This document shows, one piece after another, positions 25,151 to 33,909 of a stretch of 47,997 nt of DNA. Each line of letters opens with the position of its first letter. Position 1 is the first letter of the stretch. The notes beneath the pieces are model-generated. The model ran no database searches and was not told where the DNA came from. It was given only the letters and a program-made list of their open reading frames with translations. This DNA is from Natronococcus amylolyticus DSM 10524 (GTDB taxonomy: Archaea; Halobacteriota; Halobacteria; Halobacteriales; Natrialbaceae). A program made the position numbers and the translations under genes. The stretch spans positions 15,808 through 63,804 of the forward strand of contig NZ_AOIB01000039.1 in assembly GCF_000337675.1 (NCBI RefSeq), read 5' to 3'.

Positions 25151-25195
25151 CAACCGTAGTGTAAGTGAAAGTCTCGGGCGAAGGGTGAGGAGTCG

Positions 25196-26887
25196 CTACT
25201 GGGCCTCGAACAGCGCCTCGACCCGCTCGAGCGTGTCGACGTCCGACACCGAGAGTTCCTCCCGCCGGCGCACGAATCGGGGAAATCGCAGCGCGTAGCC
25301 CGAGTCGTACGTCGGCGAGGACTGGATCTCCTCGTACTCGACCTCGAGGACGACCTCCGGGCGAACGTTCACGTCGCGACCGTCGGTCTCGGTGATCAGC
25401 GGCTCGAGGGCGTCGGTGAGGGCGGCGAGCTGTTCGTCGGTGTACCCCGTCGCCAGCCGGCCGACCTCGTTGAGTTCGTCGTGTTCGGTGTCGCGACAGG
25501 CGAGGTAGAGCCGACCGAGTTTGCCCTTCCGGCGGCCCTCGCTGTACTTTCCGCGGGTGACGACGACGTCGAGGGGCTCCATCGTCGGCTTGACCTTCAG
25601 CATGTAGCCGACGCGCCGACCCGGCTGGTACGGCACTTCGAGGTTCTTGCACATTAGCCCCTCGTGGCCGGCGGCGAGGGCGTCCGCGTAGAGCTCGCGG
25701 GCCAGCTCGGGATCGGCGGGATCGAAGCGAACGTGCTGTGTCGGTTCGATCGCCCACTCCTCGGGCTCGAGGACGGAATCGAGGCGAGCGAGGCGCTCGT
25801 CGAGCGATTCCTCGAGCAGCGACTCGCCCTCGAGCGAGAGCAGGTCGAAGAGGTAGACGACGACCGGCGTCTCCTCGGCTGCCGCCTCGATATCGTGTTC
25901 TCGAGTGATCCGGGTCGAGAGCTCCTGGAACGGCGTCAGCGCCCCGGTGTCGGGATCGTAGCCGACGATCTCGCCCTCGAGTACGCAGCTGTCGGCCGCG
26001 ACGCGCGTACGGACGCTCTCGACGACGTCGGGAAACTGCTCGGTGATCTCCTCGAGCCGGCGGGTGAAGGCCCGCACCTCGTCGCCGTCCTTGTGAATCT
26101 GAACCCTGACGCCGTCGTACTTGTACTCGGCCAGCAGCGGCCCGTCGCTCGTCGCAACCGCGTCGATCCCGTCCTCGACGCTGTCGGCCGAATCGGCGAG
26201 CATCACCTGCAGCGGCCGGAACAGCTCGATCTCGAGGTCACGGAGGCCGTTGACGCCCGATTCGCGGGCCGTTCGGGCGACCAGCGGGTAGTCGTTCGTG
26301 AGCTGGTAGGCGTACTCGACGGCGTCGGTCGCCTCGTCGCTCCCGTCGAGGGCCGCCTGGGCGATGGCGTCGCGGATCGTCCCCTCGCCGATTCCGATCC
26401 GAAGGTGGCCGAGGACAGTGCGAACGACGTAGCGCGCCTCCTCGGGCTCGGCGTTCGAGAGCAGCTTCGCGACGGCGTCGATGCGGCGCTGCTGGCTCCC
26501 CTCGCCCTCGTACTCGAGAAGGTCCCGAAGCGTCTCGAAAACCGACTCGACGGTCAGATCGGTCGAAAACAGCGTCTGCTGGGTCTGGTTCGCGACGGCC
26601 TCGGCCGCGGCGGTGCCGAGGTCCCCGGTCTCGTGCCACGTCGTTCGGATCTCGGATTCGGCGACGCCGGTCGCCTTGCGGATCGCCTCCAGGGTGAGAC
26701 TCGAGGAGATACCGAGATCTGCCCCCTCGTACGCCGGCGTTACCTTCCCGCGAAATAGCGGCAACAGTCGCTCGAGTTCGTCGGTCGTCGCCGCCTCGAG
26801 GACCGATGCGACGATCGCGGTCTTCTCGTCGGTCGAGGCGGTCGCGTCGATGCGGCGATAGGACTCGACGAGATCGGCGTACTGCAT
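25196..26887 (-). CDS. lig: ATP-dependent DNA ligase
   Basis: 563-residue archaeal replicative ligase that joins nicks and Okazaki fragments. Residues 1-215 form the DNA-binding domain. The catalytic motif is EYKYDGVRVQIH, with the nucleotidyl lysine at K256. Later motifs are VLEGEIVGYD (motif III region), EGLMCKNLEVPYQPGRR (motif IV) and YMLKVKP (motif V), followed by the OB domain. The start at 26887 (MQYADL) fits the family better than the codon two residues upstream. It ends 249 bases before the pair of small genes, on the same strand as the Artemis-like nuclease. Confidence 0.95.
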   Translation of the reverse strand: MQYADLVESYRRIDATASTDEKTAIVASVLEAATTDELERLLPLFRGKVTPAYEGADLGISSSLTLEAIRKATGVAESEIRTTWHETGDLGTAAAEAVANQTQQTLFSTDLTVESVFETLRDLLEYEGEGSQQRRIDAVAKLLSNAEPEEARYVVRTVLGHLRIGIGEGTIRDAIAQAALDGSDEATDAVEYAYQLTNDYPLVARTARESGVNGLRDLEIELFRPLQVMLADSADSVEDGIDAVATSDGPLLAEYKYDGVRVQIHKDGDEVRAFTRRLEEITEQFPDVVESVRTRVAADSCVLEGEIVGYDPDTGALTPFQELSTRITREHDIEAAAEETPVVVYLFDLLSLEGESLLEESLDERLARLDSVLEPEEWAIEPTQHVRFDPADPELARELYADALAAGHEGLMCKNLEVPYQPGRRVGYMLKVKPTMEPLDVVVTRGKYSEGRRKGKLGRLYLACRDTEHDELNEVGRLATGYTDEQLAALTDALEPLITETDGRDVNVRPEVVLEVEYEEIQSSPTYDSGYALRFPRFVRRREELSVSDVDTLERVEALFEAQ

Positions 26888-26980
26888 GAACAACTGAGGT
26901 AGGCAGCGAAGCGGTAAAACTCCGCAGCCGGCACGCTCGCGGGCGGAGATTGCGCAAAGAATAGTTAGCGGCCGTCCGCG

Positions 26981-28147
26981 TCAGGGCTCGAGTAAGACCT
27001 TCACGACGCCCTCCTCGCGGTCGTCGAAGCGCTCGTACATCTCGGGGGCCTCCTCGAGGTCGACCCGGTGAGAGACGACCCAGCTCGGGTCCGCCCGGCC
27101 CTCGATGATCATGTCGCGGAGCTGGCGGTTGTACTGCTTGACGTTACATTGCCCGGTGCCGAACTTGTGACCCTTCTCAAAGAGCTTCCCGAAGTCGATG
27201 CCGAGTCGGCCCTGCTGGGCCATCTCGTCGGGTCCACCCGGATCGGAGGGGACGTACAGTCCCGGAATGCCGAGCTGTCCGGTCGGCCGCACGGTCTGGA
27301 TCAGCTGGTTGAGTACGACCGCGGGGTTCTCGCGGGCGGGGTCGTAGGCGTCGTCGCCCGGATCCGTCTCGGGGTCGATCGCCTGGTAGCCGACGGCGTC
27401 GACGCCCTTGTCGACCTGGTCGCCGTGTGCCTCGACGATCTGGTCGACGGGGTCGCCCTCCTCGAAGTTGATCGCATGAGCGTCGCAGTGGTCTTCAGCC
27501 ATCTCGAGGCGGCTCGGCACCCGATCGACGACGTAGATCTCCGAGGCGCCCTGGATCTTCGCGCTGTAGGCGGCCATCAGACCGACCGGGCCGGCGCCGT
27601 AGATGGCGATCGACTCGCCGGGCTGGAGGTCCGCCAGTCGGGTGCCGTGCCACCCCGTCGGGAAGATGTCCGCGAGCAAGGCGAACGAGTCCTCGTGTTC
27701 GTCTCCCTCGGGCAGTTTCAGGGCGTTGAAGTCGGCGTACGGGACCCGAAGTTTCTCGGCCTGGCCGCCCTTGTACGGCCCCATCGCGACGTAGCCGTAG
27801 GCGCCGCCGGCAAAGCCCGGGTTGACGTTCGTACAGAAGCCCGTGTAGCCGTCCTCGCAGTTCTGACAGAAGCCACAGGCGACGTTAAAGGGCATCACGA
27901 CGCGGTCGCCCTCCTCGAGGGTCGAGACGGCGTCGCCGACCTCGCTGACGATCCCCATATTCTCGTGGCCGAAAACGATCCCCTCCTCCGCCGCGGTCCG
28001 GCCCTCGTACATGTGGAGGTCCGACCCGCAGATACAGGTCGTCGTGATGTCGACCATCACGTCGTTCGGATGCTGGATCTCCGGCTCGTCGACTTCCTCG
28101 ACGGCTACCTCGTGCGGTCCCTGATAGACGACAGCGTTCATTGACAT
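26981..28147 (-). CDS. Zinc alcohol dehydrogenase, glutathione-independent formaldehyde dehydrogenase type
   Basis: 388-residue medium-chain dehydrogenase. The catalytic zinc is held by C39 in TCICGSDLHMYEG and by the FGHENMG motif. Four further cysteines, CGFCQNCEDGYTGFC, form the structural zinc site. The Rossmann fingerprint is IYGAGPVGLMAA. Overall it matches formaldehyde dismutase/dehydrogenase-like enzymes (long GYVAMGPYKGGQAEKLRVPYAD insertion and VDAVGYQA). Substrate could be formaldehyde or another aldehyde/alcohol. It starts with two nearby ATG codons (28147 and 28141). Confidence 0.9.
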   Translation of the reverse strand: MSMNAVVYQGPHEVAVEEVDEPEIQHPNDVMVDITTTCICGSDLHMYEGRTAAEEGIVFGHENMGIVSEVGDAVSTLEEGDRVVMPFNVACGFCQNCEDGYTGFCTNVNPGFAGGAYGYVAMGPYKGGQAEKLRVPYADFNALKLPEGDEHEDSFALLADIFPTGWHGTRLADLQPGESIAIYGAGPVGLMAAYSAKIQGASEIYVVDRVPSRLEMAEDHCDAHAINFEEGDPVDQIVEAHGDQVDKGVDAVGYQAIDPETDPGDDAYDPARENPAVVLNQLIQTVRPTGQLGIPGLYVPSDPGGPDEMAQQGRLGIDFGKLFEKGHKFGTGQCNVKQYNRQLRDMIIEGRADPSWVVSHRVDLEEAPEMYERFDDREEGVVKVLLEP

Positions 28148-28339
28148 TTGGTATCTGTCTCCACAGTACTTGCCACGGGTTCGGGGGGTAAATGTTGCTG
28201 TGATTACTGGTTCGTGGTTTGTGTATAATTATTATCTATGTGCCTCAGCTAGCATCCGGTGCGGGCAGCGGATCGGACGAACGGTCGGTTTCGCAGCGTC
28301 CCCGACAGGTATTACGGCTCCCCACTCCAAGCGCCGACT

Positions 28340-28981
28340 ATGAGTTCCCACTCCCAGCGATCACTGTCGGGGGTCGTCCTCGCGGGCGGCTACTCGACCC
28401 GGTTCGGCGAGGACGACAAGGCAGTAGCGGAGCTCGCGGGAACGCCGATGATCAGGCGGGTCGCCGATCGGCTCGCGACGGTCTGTGACGAACTCGTAAT
28501 CAACTGTCGCGAGGACCAGCGGGAGGCGATCGAGGCGGCGATGGTCGACTTCCCCGAGCCCGTCGCGTTCGCGATCGATCCAGAACCCGACCGCGGACCC
28601 CTCGCGGGGATCGCCGTCGGACTCGAGACGGCCACCCGAGAGTACGCCGCCGTCGTGGCCTGCGACATGCCGTTCGTCGACCCTACCCTGCTCGAGGCGC
28701 TGGCCGACCGCACCCAGGGCCACGACGGGGCGCTCGTCGAACTCGAGGACGGCTGGTACCAGACGACCCAGGCGGTCTACCGGACCGAGCCGATGGCCCG
28801 GGCCTGCGCCGACGCCCTCGAGGGTGAGGACGGTCGGATTCTCGCGGCCGTGGAGGACCTCGACGTCGTCGTGGTCGACGAGGGCGAACTCGAGGGGGTG
28901 AGCGGGGATACCTTCGAGAGCATCGATACGCGGGAGGCGCTTCGGGAGGCGGCGACCCGGTTCGAGACGCCGAGCCACTGA
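28340..28981 (+). CDS. mobA: Molybdenum cofactor guanylyltransferase MobA
   Basis: 213 residues. It starts the nucleotidyltransferase fold with GVVLAGGYSTRFGEDDKAVAELAG (L-A-G-G-x-S-x-R-x-G-x-D-K, the GTP-binding loop), continues INCREDQREA, DRGPLAGIAVGLE and VVACDMPFVDP (metal-binding aspartate). This enzyme adds GMP to molybdopterin to form the bis-MGD cofactor used by nitrate or formate-type enzymes. The ATG at 28340 is preferred because the domain begins immediately after it. Confidence 0.92.
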   Translation: MSSHSQRSLSGVVLAGGYSTRFGEDDKAVAELAGTPMIRRVADRLATVCDELVINCREDQREAIEAAMVDFPEPVAFAIDPEPDRGPLAGIAVGLETATREYAAVVACDMPFVDPTLLEALADRTQGHDGALVELEDGWYQTTQAVYRTEPMARACADALEGEDGRILAAVEDLDVVVVDEGELEGVSGDTFESIDTREALREAATRFETPSH

Positions 28982-29149
28982 TACTGTCGGACGGAACTAT
29001 TCGAAGATCGATCGCTCAACTGTGGCCGTTTCCCGAGGCAACGGCCGCGAACTCGCGATCGACTTCTCTCTGACTTCCGCCCGACAGTATGACCCTCGAC
29101 CAACCCGGGAGCCGGCACCCGATCGCCAGCAACCCTTGAGGAGAAGGCG

Positions 29150-29159
29150 TGACTTATGT
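29150..29159 (+). promoter_or_regulatory. TATA box of ilvD
   Basis: GACTTATG lies about 27 bases before the ATG at 29182, consistent with leaderless transcription. Confidence 0.5.
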
Positions 29160-29181
29160 CCCCTCGAGACAAGGGCCGACC

Positions 29182-30921
29182 ATGAGCAGCGACGATCGGT
29201 TCGACCACGGGAAAGACGAGCGCCTGCAGAGCAGCGAAGTTACCGAGGGCGCCGAGAAGGCCCCCCACCGTGCGATGTTTCGAGCGATGGGGTTCGACGA
29301 CGAGGATCTCTCCTCGCCGATGATCGGCGTGGCGAACCCGGCTGCGGACATCACGCCGTGCAACGTGCATCTGGACGACGTCGCCGACTCGGCTCTCGAG
29401 AGCGCCGACACCGCCGGCGGGATGCCAATCGAGTTCGGCACGATCACGATTTCGGACGCGATCTCGATGGGGACCGAGGGGATGAAGGCGTCGCTGATCT
29501 CCCGTGAGCTGATCGCCGACAGCGTCGAACTCGTCAGCTTCGGCGAGCGCATGGACGGGCTCGTCACGATCGGGGGCTGCGACAAGAACATGCCCGGCAT
29601 GATGATGGCCGCGATCCGAACCGATCTCCCCTCCGTGTTCCTCTACGGCGGGTCGATCATGCCCGGCGAGCACGAGGGCCGTGACGTCACCATCGTTCAG
29701 GTCTTCGAGGGCGTCGGCGCCTACGGCACCGGCGAGATGGACGCCGAGGAACTCGACGAACTCGAGCGCAGCGCCTGTCCCGGCGCCGGCTCCTGTGGCG
29801 GAATGTTCACCGCGAACACGATGGCCTCGGTGTCGGAGGCTCTCGGCCTCGCCCCACTGGGCAGCGCCTCCCCGCCCGCGGAGGATGAGGAGCGCTACGA
29901 CGTCGCCGAGCGCGCGGGCGAACTCGCCGTCGAGGTCGTCGAGGCGGATCGGCGCCCCTCCGACATCCTCACACGGGAGTCCTTCGAGAACGCCATCGCG
30001 CTCCAGACCGCGATCGGCGGCTCGACCAACGGCGTGCTCCACCTGCTGGCGCTCGCTCGCGAGGCCGGGATCGACCTCGAGATCGAGGACTTCGACGAGA
30101 TCTCCCGACGGACCCCGAAGATCGCCGACCTCCAGCCCGGCGGCAACAGCGTGATGAACGACCTCCACGAGCTCGGCGGCGTGCCGATTGTCGTCCGACG
30201 ACTGCTCGAGGCGGACCTGATCCACGGCGACGCCATGACCGTCACGGGGCGAACGATCGCCGAGGAGATCGAGCATCTCGAGGCCGAACGCGGGCTCCCG
30301 GCCGACGAGGAGATCGAGGCCGACTTCCTCTACACCGTCGACGAGCCCAAACAGGAAGAGGGCGCGATCAAGATCCTGACGGGCAACCTCGCCCCCGGCG
30401 GCGCCGTCCTCAAGGCGACCGGCGAGGACCAGTTCCACCACGAGGGGCCGGCCCGGATCTTCGAGACCGAAGAGGAGGCCATGCGGTACGTCCAGGAGGG
30501 GGACATCGAGAGCGGCGACGTGATCGTCATCCGCAACGAGGGTCCCCAGGGTGGACCGGGGATGCGCGAGATGCTCGGCGTCACCGCCGCGGTCGTCGGC
30601 GCCGGCCACGAAGACGACGTCGCGCTGATCACGGACGGTCGATTCTCCGGTGCGACGCGGGGTCCGATGATCGGTCACGTCGCGCCCGAGGCCGCCGTCG
30701 GCGGCCCGATCGGCCTGCTCGAGGACGGCGACGAGGTCACCATTGACATTCCGGAGCGGACCCTCGCAGTCGACGCCAGCGACGAGGAACTCGAAACTCG
30801 ACGGGAAGAGTGGGACCAGCCGGAGCCGGCCTACGACGCCGGTGTGCTGGCGAAGTACGGCCGGGACTTCGACTCGGCGTCGAACGGCGCCGTGACCAAT
30901 CCGGGCGTCAAGCGGGAGTAG
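29182..30921 (+). CDS. ilvD: Dihydroxy-acid dehydratase
   Basis: 579-residue enzyme of valine, leucine and isoleucine synthesis that removes water from dihydroxy acids. Fe-S cysteines are seen in [27 protein letters not shown] and the first CNVHL. Other landmarks are [32 protein letters not shown] and [21 protein letters not shown]. Size is normal. It is transcribed from its own promoter and no other branched-chain gene is adjacent. Confidence 0.96.
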   Translation: MSSDDRFDHGKDERLQSSEVTEGAEKAPHRAMFRAMGFDDEDLSSPMIGVANPAADITPCNVHLDDVADSALESADTAGGMPIEFGTITISDAISMGTEGMKASLISRELIADSVELVSFGERMDGLVTIGGCDKNMPGMMMAAIRTDLPSVFLYGGSIMPGEHEGRDVTIVQVFEGVGAYGTGEMDAEELDELERSACPGAGSCGGMFTANTMASVSEALGLAPLGSASPPAEDEERYDVAERAGELAVEVVEADRRPSDILTRESFENAIALQTAIGGSTNGVLHLLALAREAGIDLEIEDFDEISRRTPKIADLQPGGNSVMNDLHELGGVPIVVRRLLEADLIHGDAMTVTGRTIAEEIEHLEAERGLPADEEIEADFLYTVDEPKQEEGAIKILTGNLAPGGAVLKATGEDQFHHEGPARIFETEEEAMRYVQEGDIESGDVIVIRNEGPQGGPGMREMLGVTAAVVGAGHEDDVALITDGRFSGATRGPMIGHVAPEAAVGGPIGLLEDGDEVTIDIPERTLAVDASDEELETRREEWDQPEPAYDAGVLAKYGRDFDSASNGAVTNPGVKRE

Positions 30922-30985
30922 CCTCCCTTCGATTTCCTGCACGGGGCTTTCCCGGTCCCGTCCCCGACTACGAACAGAGCGAGGG

Positions 30986-31141
30986 ATGCACAAGTATTGT
31001 CTCGAGTGTGACTGGAAGGCGAGTACGGATGACGGGGATAGCGAGCAGGAGGTTTCGCGGAAGGCGATCGAGCACTTCGTCGAGACCGGCCACACGGTGG
31101 ACTCGATACGGCTTCCGCCGCCCTGCGTCAACAAAAACTAA
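30986..31141 (+). CDS. 51-residue protein with a Cys2-His2 pattern
   Basis: Product starts MHKYCLECDWKASTDDGDSE and has C5-x2-C8, then H30 and H36 in a helix-like segment AIEHFVETGHTV, then a Pro-rich tail. It has the same plan as the 55-residue gene at 23325, so both may belong to one haloarchaeal small zinc-finger family. It converges on the lipoprotein gene with a 9-base gap. Function unknown. Confidence 0.62.
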   Translation: MHKYCLECDWKASTDDGDSEQEVSRKAIEHFVETGHTVDSIRLPPPCVNKN

Positions 31142-31150
31142 CGGCGCCGA

Positions 31151-32524
31151 TCAGAACGGTGGCGAGTTCGGAATCTCGCTGTCGCCGTCACTGAACACGC
31201 GAACCCCCAGTCCGTGGAAGTCCGGGATTGCGGGTGCGTCCTCCTCTTCGTCCCGTGCGGCCTGTAGCTCCTCTTCCTCGTAGTCGTCGATCGGATCCGG
31301 CTCGACGACGTCGACGATCTCGCGGCTCTCGATATCGAGCACCGAGAAGCCTGGCGTGACGCCGGTCGCGGCGTGGGGATCGCCCGACAGCGGGACGGGA
31401 CCGCGCAGGGTGACGAACATGTACTCGCCGTCCGGCGAGGACCACATGATGTCGGGTGCGTCGCGATCCTCGGGATCGTCGGATTGGGCGGGCCCGAAGG
31501 CCTCGATCTCCTCGACGACCTCGTCGGTCTCCGGATCGACGATGACGCCGTCGTTGGTCTCGCGGTTCAGCACCCACAGCTCCTCGCCGTCGGGAGTGAA
31601 CCAGAAGCCGTGGGCGTCGACGCCCTCCGTGCTCTCGCCGTCGACGATGATCTCGTCCTCCTCGACGTCGTAGACGTAGTACTTGCCGACGCCGTCCTCG
31701 CCCTCGTCGGGATCCGACGGCAGCCCGGCGGTGAGGTAGAACTTCCCGTCCTCGAAGTGGGGCATGGTTCCGCAGTTAGCCGGCAGTTCGTCGCCGGAGT
31801 AGGCCCGTTCGACCTCGAAACTGTCGTGGTCGACGATGACGACGCCGGCGTCGTGGTAGCTCGGGCCGAGCGTGTGGAGCGATCGTCCCTGCCCGTCGAA
31901 CTGGTGACAGATCGGGTTCGCCGACTCGATGCCGGCCTCCTGGACCGTCTCGTCCTCGGCCAGTTCGAGGCGGTCGACCTCCTCGAAGGACTCGTTCTCG
32001 AGGTCGGCGTCGACGCGGGCGACCGCCTCCTCGTCGATCACGTCGACGTGGATGTACTCGTCGTCGGGCGAGAAGATCGCCATGTGCGAACCGGGACCGG
32101 TCTCGACGTTGCCGACGAGCTCGCAGCCCTCGGTTCGGAAGACGAGAACGCGCTGGCCGGCCGTACACGCGATAGCGGCGTACTCGTAGTCCGAGCTGAA
32201 GTCGATCATGTGCGGGACGACGCCCTCCTCCGGGACGCCCTCGAGCTCGTTCAGGTCGACCGTCGTCTTCAGATCGAACTCGGCGTCGCCCTCGCCGGGT
32301 TCGTAGATGTGGATGTTGTCGGTCCCCTGATCGAGCGCCCAGACCTCGTACTCGGCGTCGGCGTAGTCGGCCGTGTCGTCGGTCTCCTCGGTGTCGTCGG
32401 CGTCGTCACCGTTCGGGTCGTCGCTCTCGTCGCCGTCCGTCTCACTGAGACAGCCAGCGACGGCGACGATTCCCGCAGTCGTGCTTCCCGCGAGAAACCG
32501 TCTGCGAGTGGAGTTCGTCTGCAT
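31151..32524 (-). CDS. Tat-exported lipoprotein with a YncE-like beta-propeller
   Basis: 457 residues. Twin-arginine signal TRRRFLAGSTTAG with a lipobox VAGC at residue 25, then a strongly acidic linker of about 35 residues. The remainder repeats a pattern of four-stranded blades like surface-exposed propellers (HMIDFSSDYEYAAIACTAG, HMAIFSPDDEYIHVDV, HGFWFTPDGEELWVLNRET, IMWSSPDGEYMFVTLRGP). Several histidines sit at the blade ends. It may be a surface protein binding metals, nitrite-like ligands or partners; no specific substrate is visible. A TATA-like patch near 32552 fits the start. Confidence 0.78.
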   Translation of the reverse strand: MQTNSTRRRFLAGSTTAGIVAVAGCLSETDGDESDDPNGDDADDTEETDDTADYADAEYEVWALDQGTDNIHIYEPGEGDAEFDLKTTVDLNELEGVPEEGVVPHMIDFSSDYEYAAIACTAGQRVLVFRTEGCELVGNVETGPGSHMAIFSPDDEYIHVDVIDEEAVARVDADLENESFEEVDRLELAEDETVQEAGIESANPICHQFDGQGRSLHTLGPSYHDAGVVIVDHDSFEVERAYSGDELPANCGTMPHFEDGKFYLTAGLPSDPDEGEDGVGKYYVYDVEEDEIIVDGESTEGVDAHGFWFTPDGEELWVLNRETNDGVIVDPETDEVVEEIEAFGPAQSDDPEDRDAPDIMWSSPDGEYMFVTLRGPVPLSGDPHAATGVTPGFSVLDIESREIVDVVEPDPIDDYEEEELQAARDEEEDAPAIPDFHGLGVRVFSDGDSEIPNSPPF

Positions 32525-32796
32525 ACCGAGATACTCCGTACTCCGCCCTCAAAAGTTTGCGGGTTTCAGGCCCTCTACCTCGAGATTTCGGATTTGTGGA
32601 CCATAGGAAGAGGCAAGATTTGTCTCACTCGAACGGGCCCGAACGCCGGAGACGCGAGCTACCGACCGTTTCGTCGGGGCCGGCCGACTCGGTACGGGAA
32701 GAGCAGGATTATGTTTCCGCTATCTACGTTCCTCAGCGAGAGTATATTTTTCACACCCACAGTTAGCTAACTATCGCTCTCTCCCCGCGAGCGGCC

Positions 32797-33228
32797 TCAA
32801 CCGCGCCGTTCGAGTATCCGATCAATAATCAGCCGCGTCGACAGGATCTCGTCGTCGGCCGCCGGCTCGCGCGCGCTTGCCCGGCGAACCTCGCAGTCGA
32901 CGCCGCGTCCCTCGAGCGCCGTTCGGATCGCGTCGGCGTCGTGGTGCTGGTCGTGACCGAGCGCGATCACGTCGGGATCGATCTCCTCGATCGGGACGAA
33001 GATGTCCTCCTCGTGGCCCAGCAGGGCCTCGTCGACGGCCTCGAGCGCGCCGACGACGTCCCGTCGCTGGCTCGCCGGACAGACTGGCGCCTCCTTGTGA
33101 TCGACGTTGGCCTTCCGGGCGACGATCACGTACAGCTCGTCGCCCATGGCGGCGGCCTCCTCGAGGTAGTGGACGTGTCCGGGGTGGAGGATATCGAACG
33201 TTCCCTGCGCGATGACGGTGCGGCTCAT
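32797..33228 (-). CDS. ribL: FAD synthase RibL (archaeal)
   Basis: 143-residue nucleotidyltransferase that adds AMP to FMN. Signature HPGH (residues 15-18) lies in the [18 protein letters not shown] loop, and the C-terminal [11 protein letters not shown] is the counterpart of the ISSTxxR motif. ALGHDQHHD is also typical. The size matches archaeal RibL, which is unlike bacterial RibF. It lies in the same direction as the JAMM protease gene, about 80 bases downstream. Confidence 0.9.
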   Translation of the reverse strand: MSRTVIAQGTFDILHPGHVHYLEEAAAMGDELYVIVARKANVDHKEAPVCPASQRRDVVGALEAVDEALLGHEEDIFVPIEEIDPDVIALGHDQHHDADAIRTALEGRGVDCEVRRASAREPAADDEILSTRLIIDRILERRG

Positions 33229-33310
33229 ACCGTCGATCCCGCCCCCGTCGCCGGCCGTCGATCGGTGTTCGAGTCGTCGGTCGTCTCGAGCGGGAGAGTC
33301 GCGTTCGGAG

Positions 33311-33805
33311 TCATGAGAGATCCTCGTCGATATCGGCCTGCGTGAAATCGAAGAACTCGTCGTTGTCCGGAAGTTCGACGTCGATCACGTTCAGCGTCGT
33401 CGGCCGTCCCTGTGAGTCGAAGGCCTTCCAGTCGCTTCGGCGGTAGGGGGCGCCGATAATAACGTGAACGCTCCCCCGGCCGAACGTCTCCAGATCCGCG
33501 CCGCTGGGACGGAGCACGCCGTTAGGATGGGAGTGGACGCTCCCCAGCGCCTTCACGTCGTTGGGGATCTGGCTCGTCCGGACCGTCGCGCTGACGCTGT
33601 TCGATTCGGTTCCCGGCACGACCAGTACGTCCGTGATGACGAGCCCGCTCTGCTCGAGTCCGAGCTCGCGAGCCTCGGTGCCCCGCAGAAACCCCATATA
33701 CTCGTCGGGGTGGGCCGCCTCGGAGGACTCGATGGCGAACTCGAGGGTCTCCTCGGCGATGCCGAGGACCTCGCTCGAGCGAAACAGCGCGTCGAACAGC
33801 CCCAT
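33311..33805 (-). CDS. JAMM/MPN+ metalloprotease (Mov34/PAD-1 family), possible desampylase
   Basis: 164 residues. The full JAMM motif is present: E35 in HPDEYMGFL, and H91-x-H93-x7-S101-x2-D104 in [21 protein letters not shown]. Haloarchaeal proteins of this group remove the ubiquitin-like SAMP tags from proteins. The assignment to SAMP removal is by family, not by sequence seen here. A TATA-like GTTTAGC lies 27 bases before the ATG. Confidence 0.85.
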   Translation of the reverse strand: MGLFDALFRSSEVLGIAEETLEFAIESSEAAHPDEYMGFLRGTEARELGLEQSGLVITDVLVVPGTESNSVSATVRTSQIPNDVKALGSVHSHPNGVLRPSGADLETFGRGSVHVIIGAPYRRSDWKAFDSQGRPTTLNVIDVELPDNDEFFDFTQADIDEDLS

Positions 33806-33827
33806 ACCCCTCCTCCGGGCTTCCGGT

Positions 33828-33838
33828 TGCTAAACGTT
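33828..33838 (-). promoter_or_regulatory. TATA-like promoter of the JAMM protease gene
   Basis: ACGTTTAGCAA on the minus strand, centred about 27 bases before the ATG at 33805. Confidence 0.45.
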
Positions 33839-33875
33839 CCGAAAGGCCACCCAGCGGGTCGGCAGGCTTAACAAG

Positions 33876-33886
33876 GGTTATACGCG
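33876..33886 (+). promoter_or_regulatory. TATA box of the RecJ-like gene
   Basis: GGTTATACGCG is centred about 30 bases before the ATG at 33910. Confidence 0.55.
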
Positions 33887-33909
33887 CCCGTCCCAAACAA
33901 CGGGCAACG

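Noticed and set aside
28777-31134. A 785-codon open frame on the minus strand across mobA and ilvD
   Set aside because: It lies antisense to two well-recognised enzymes. In high-GC haloarchaeal DNA the antisense frame of a gene is often open, and its product is low-complexity.
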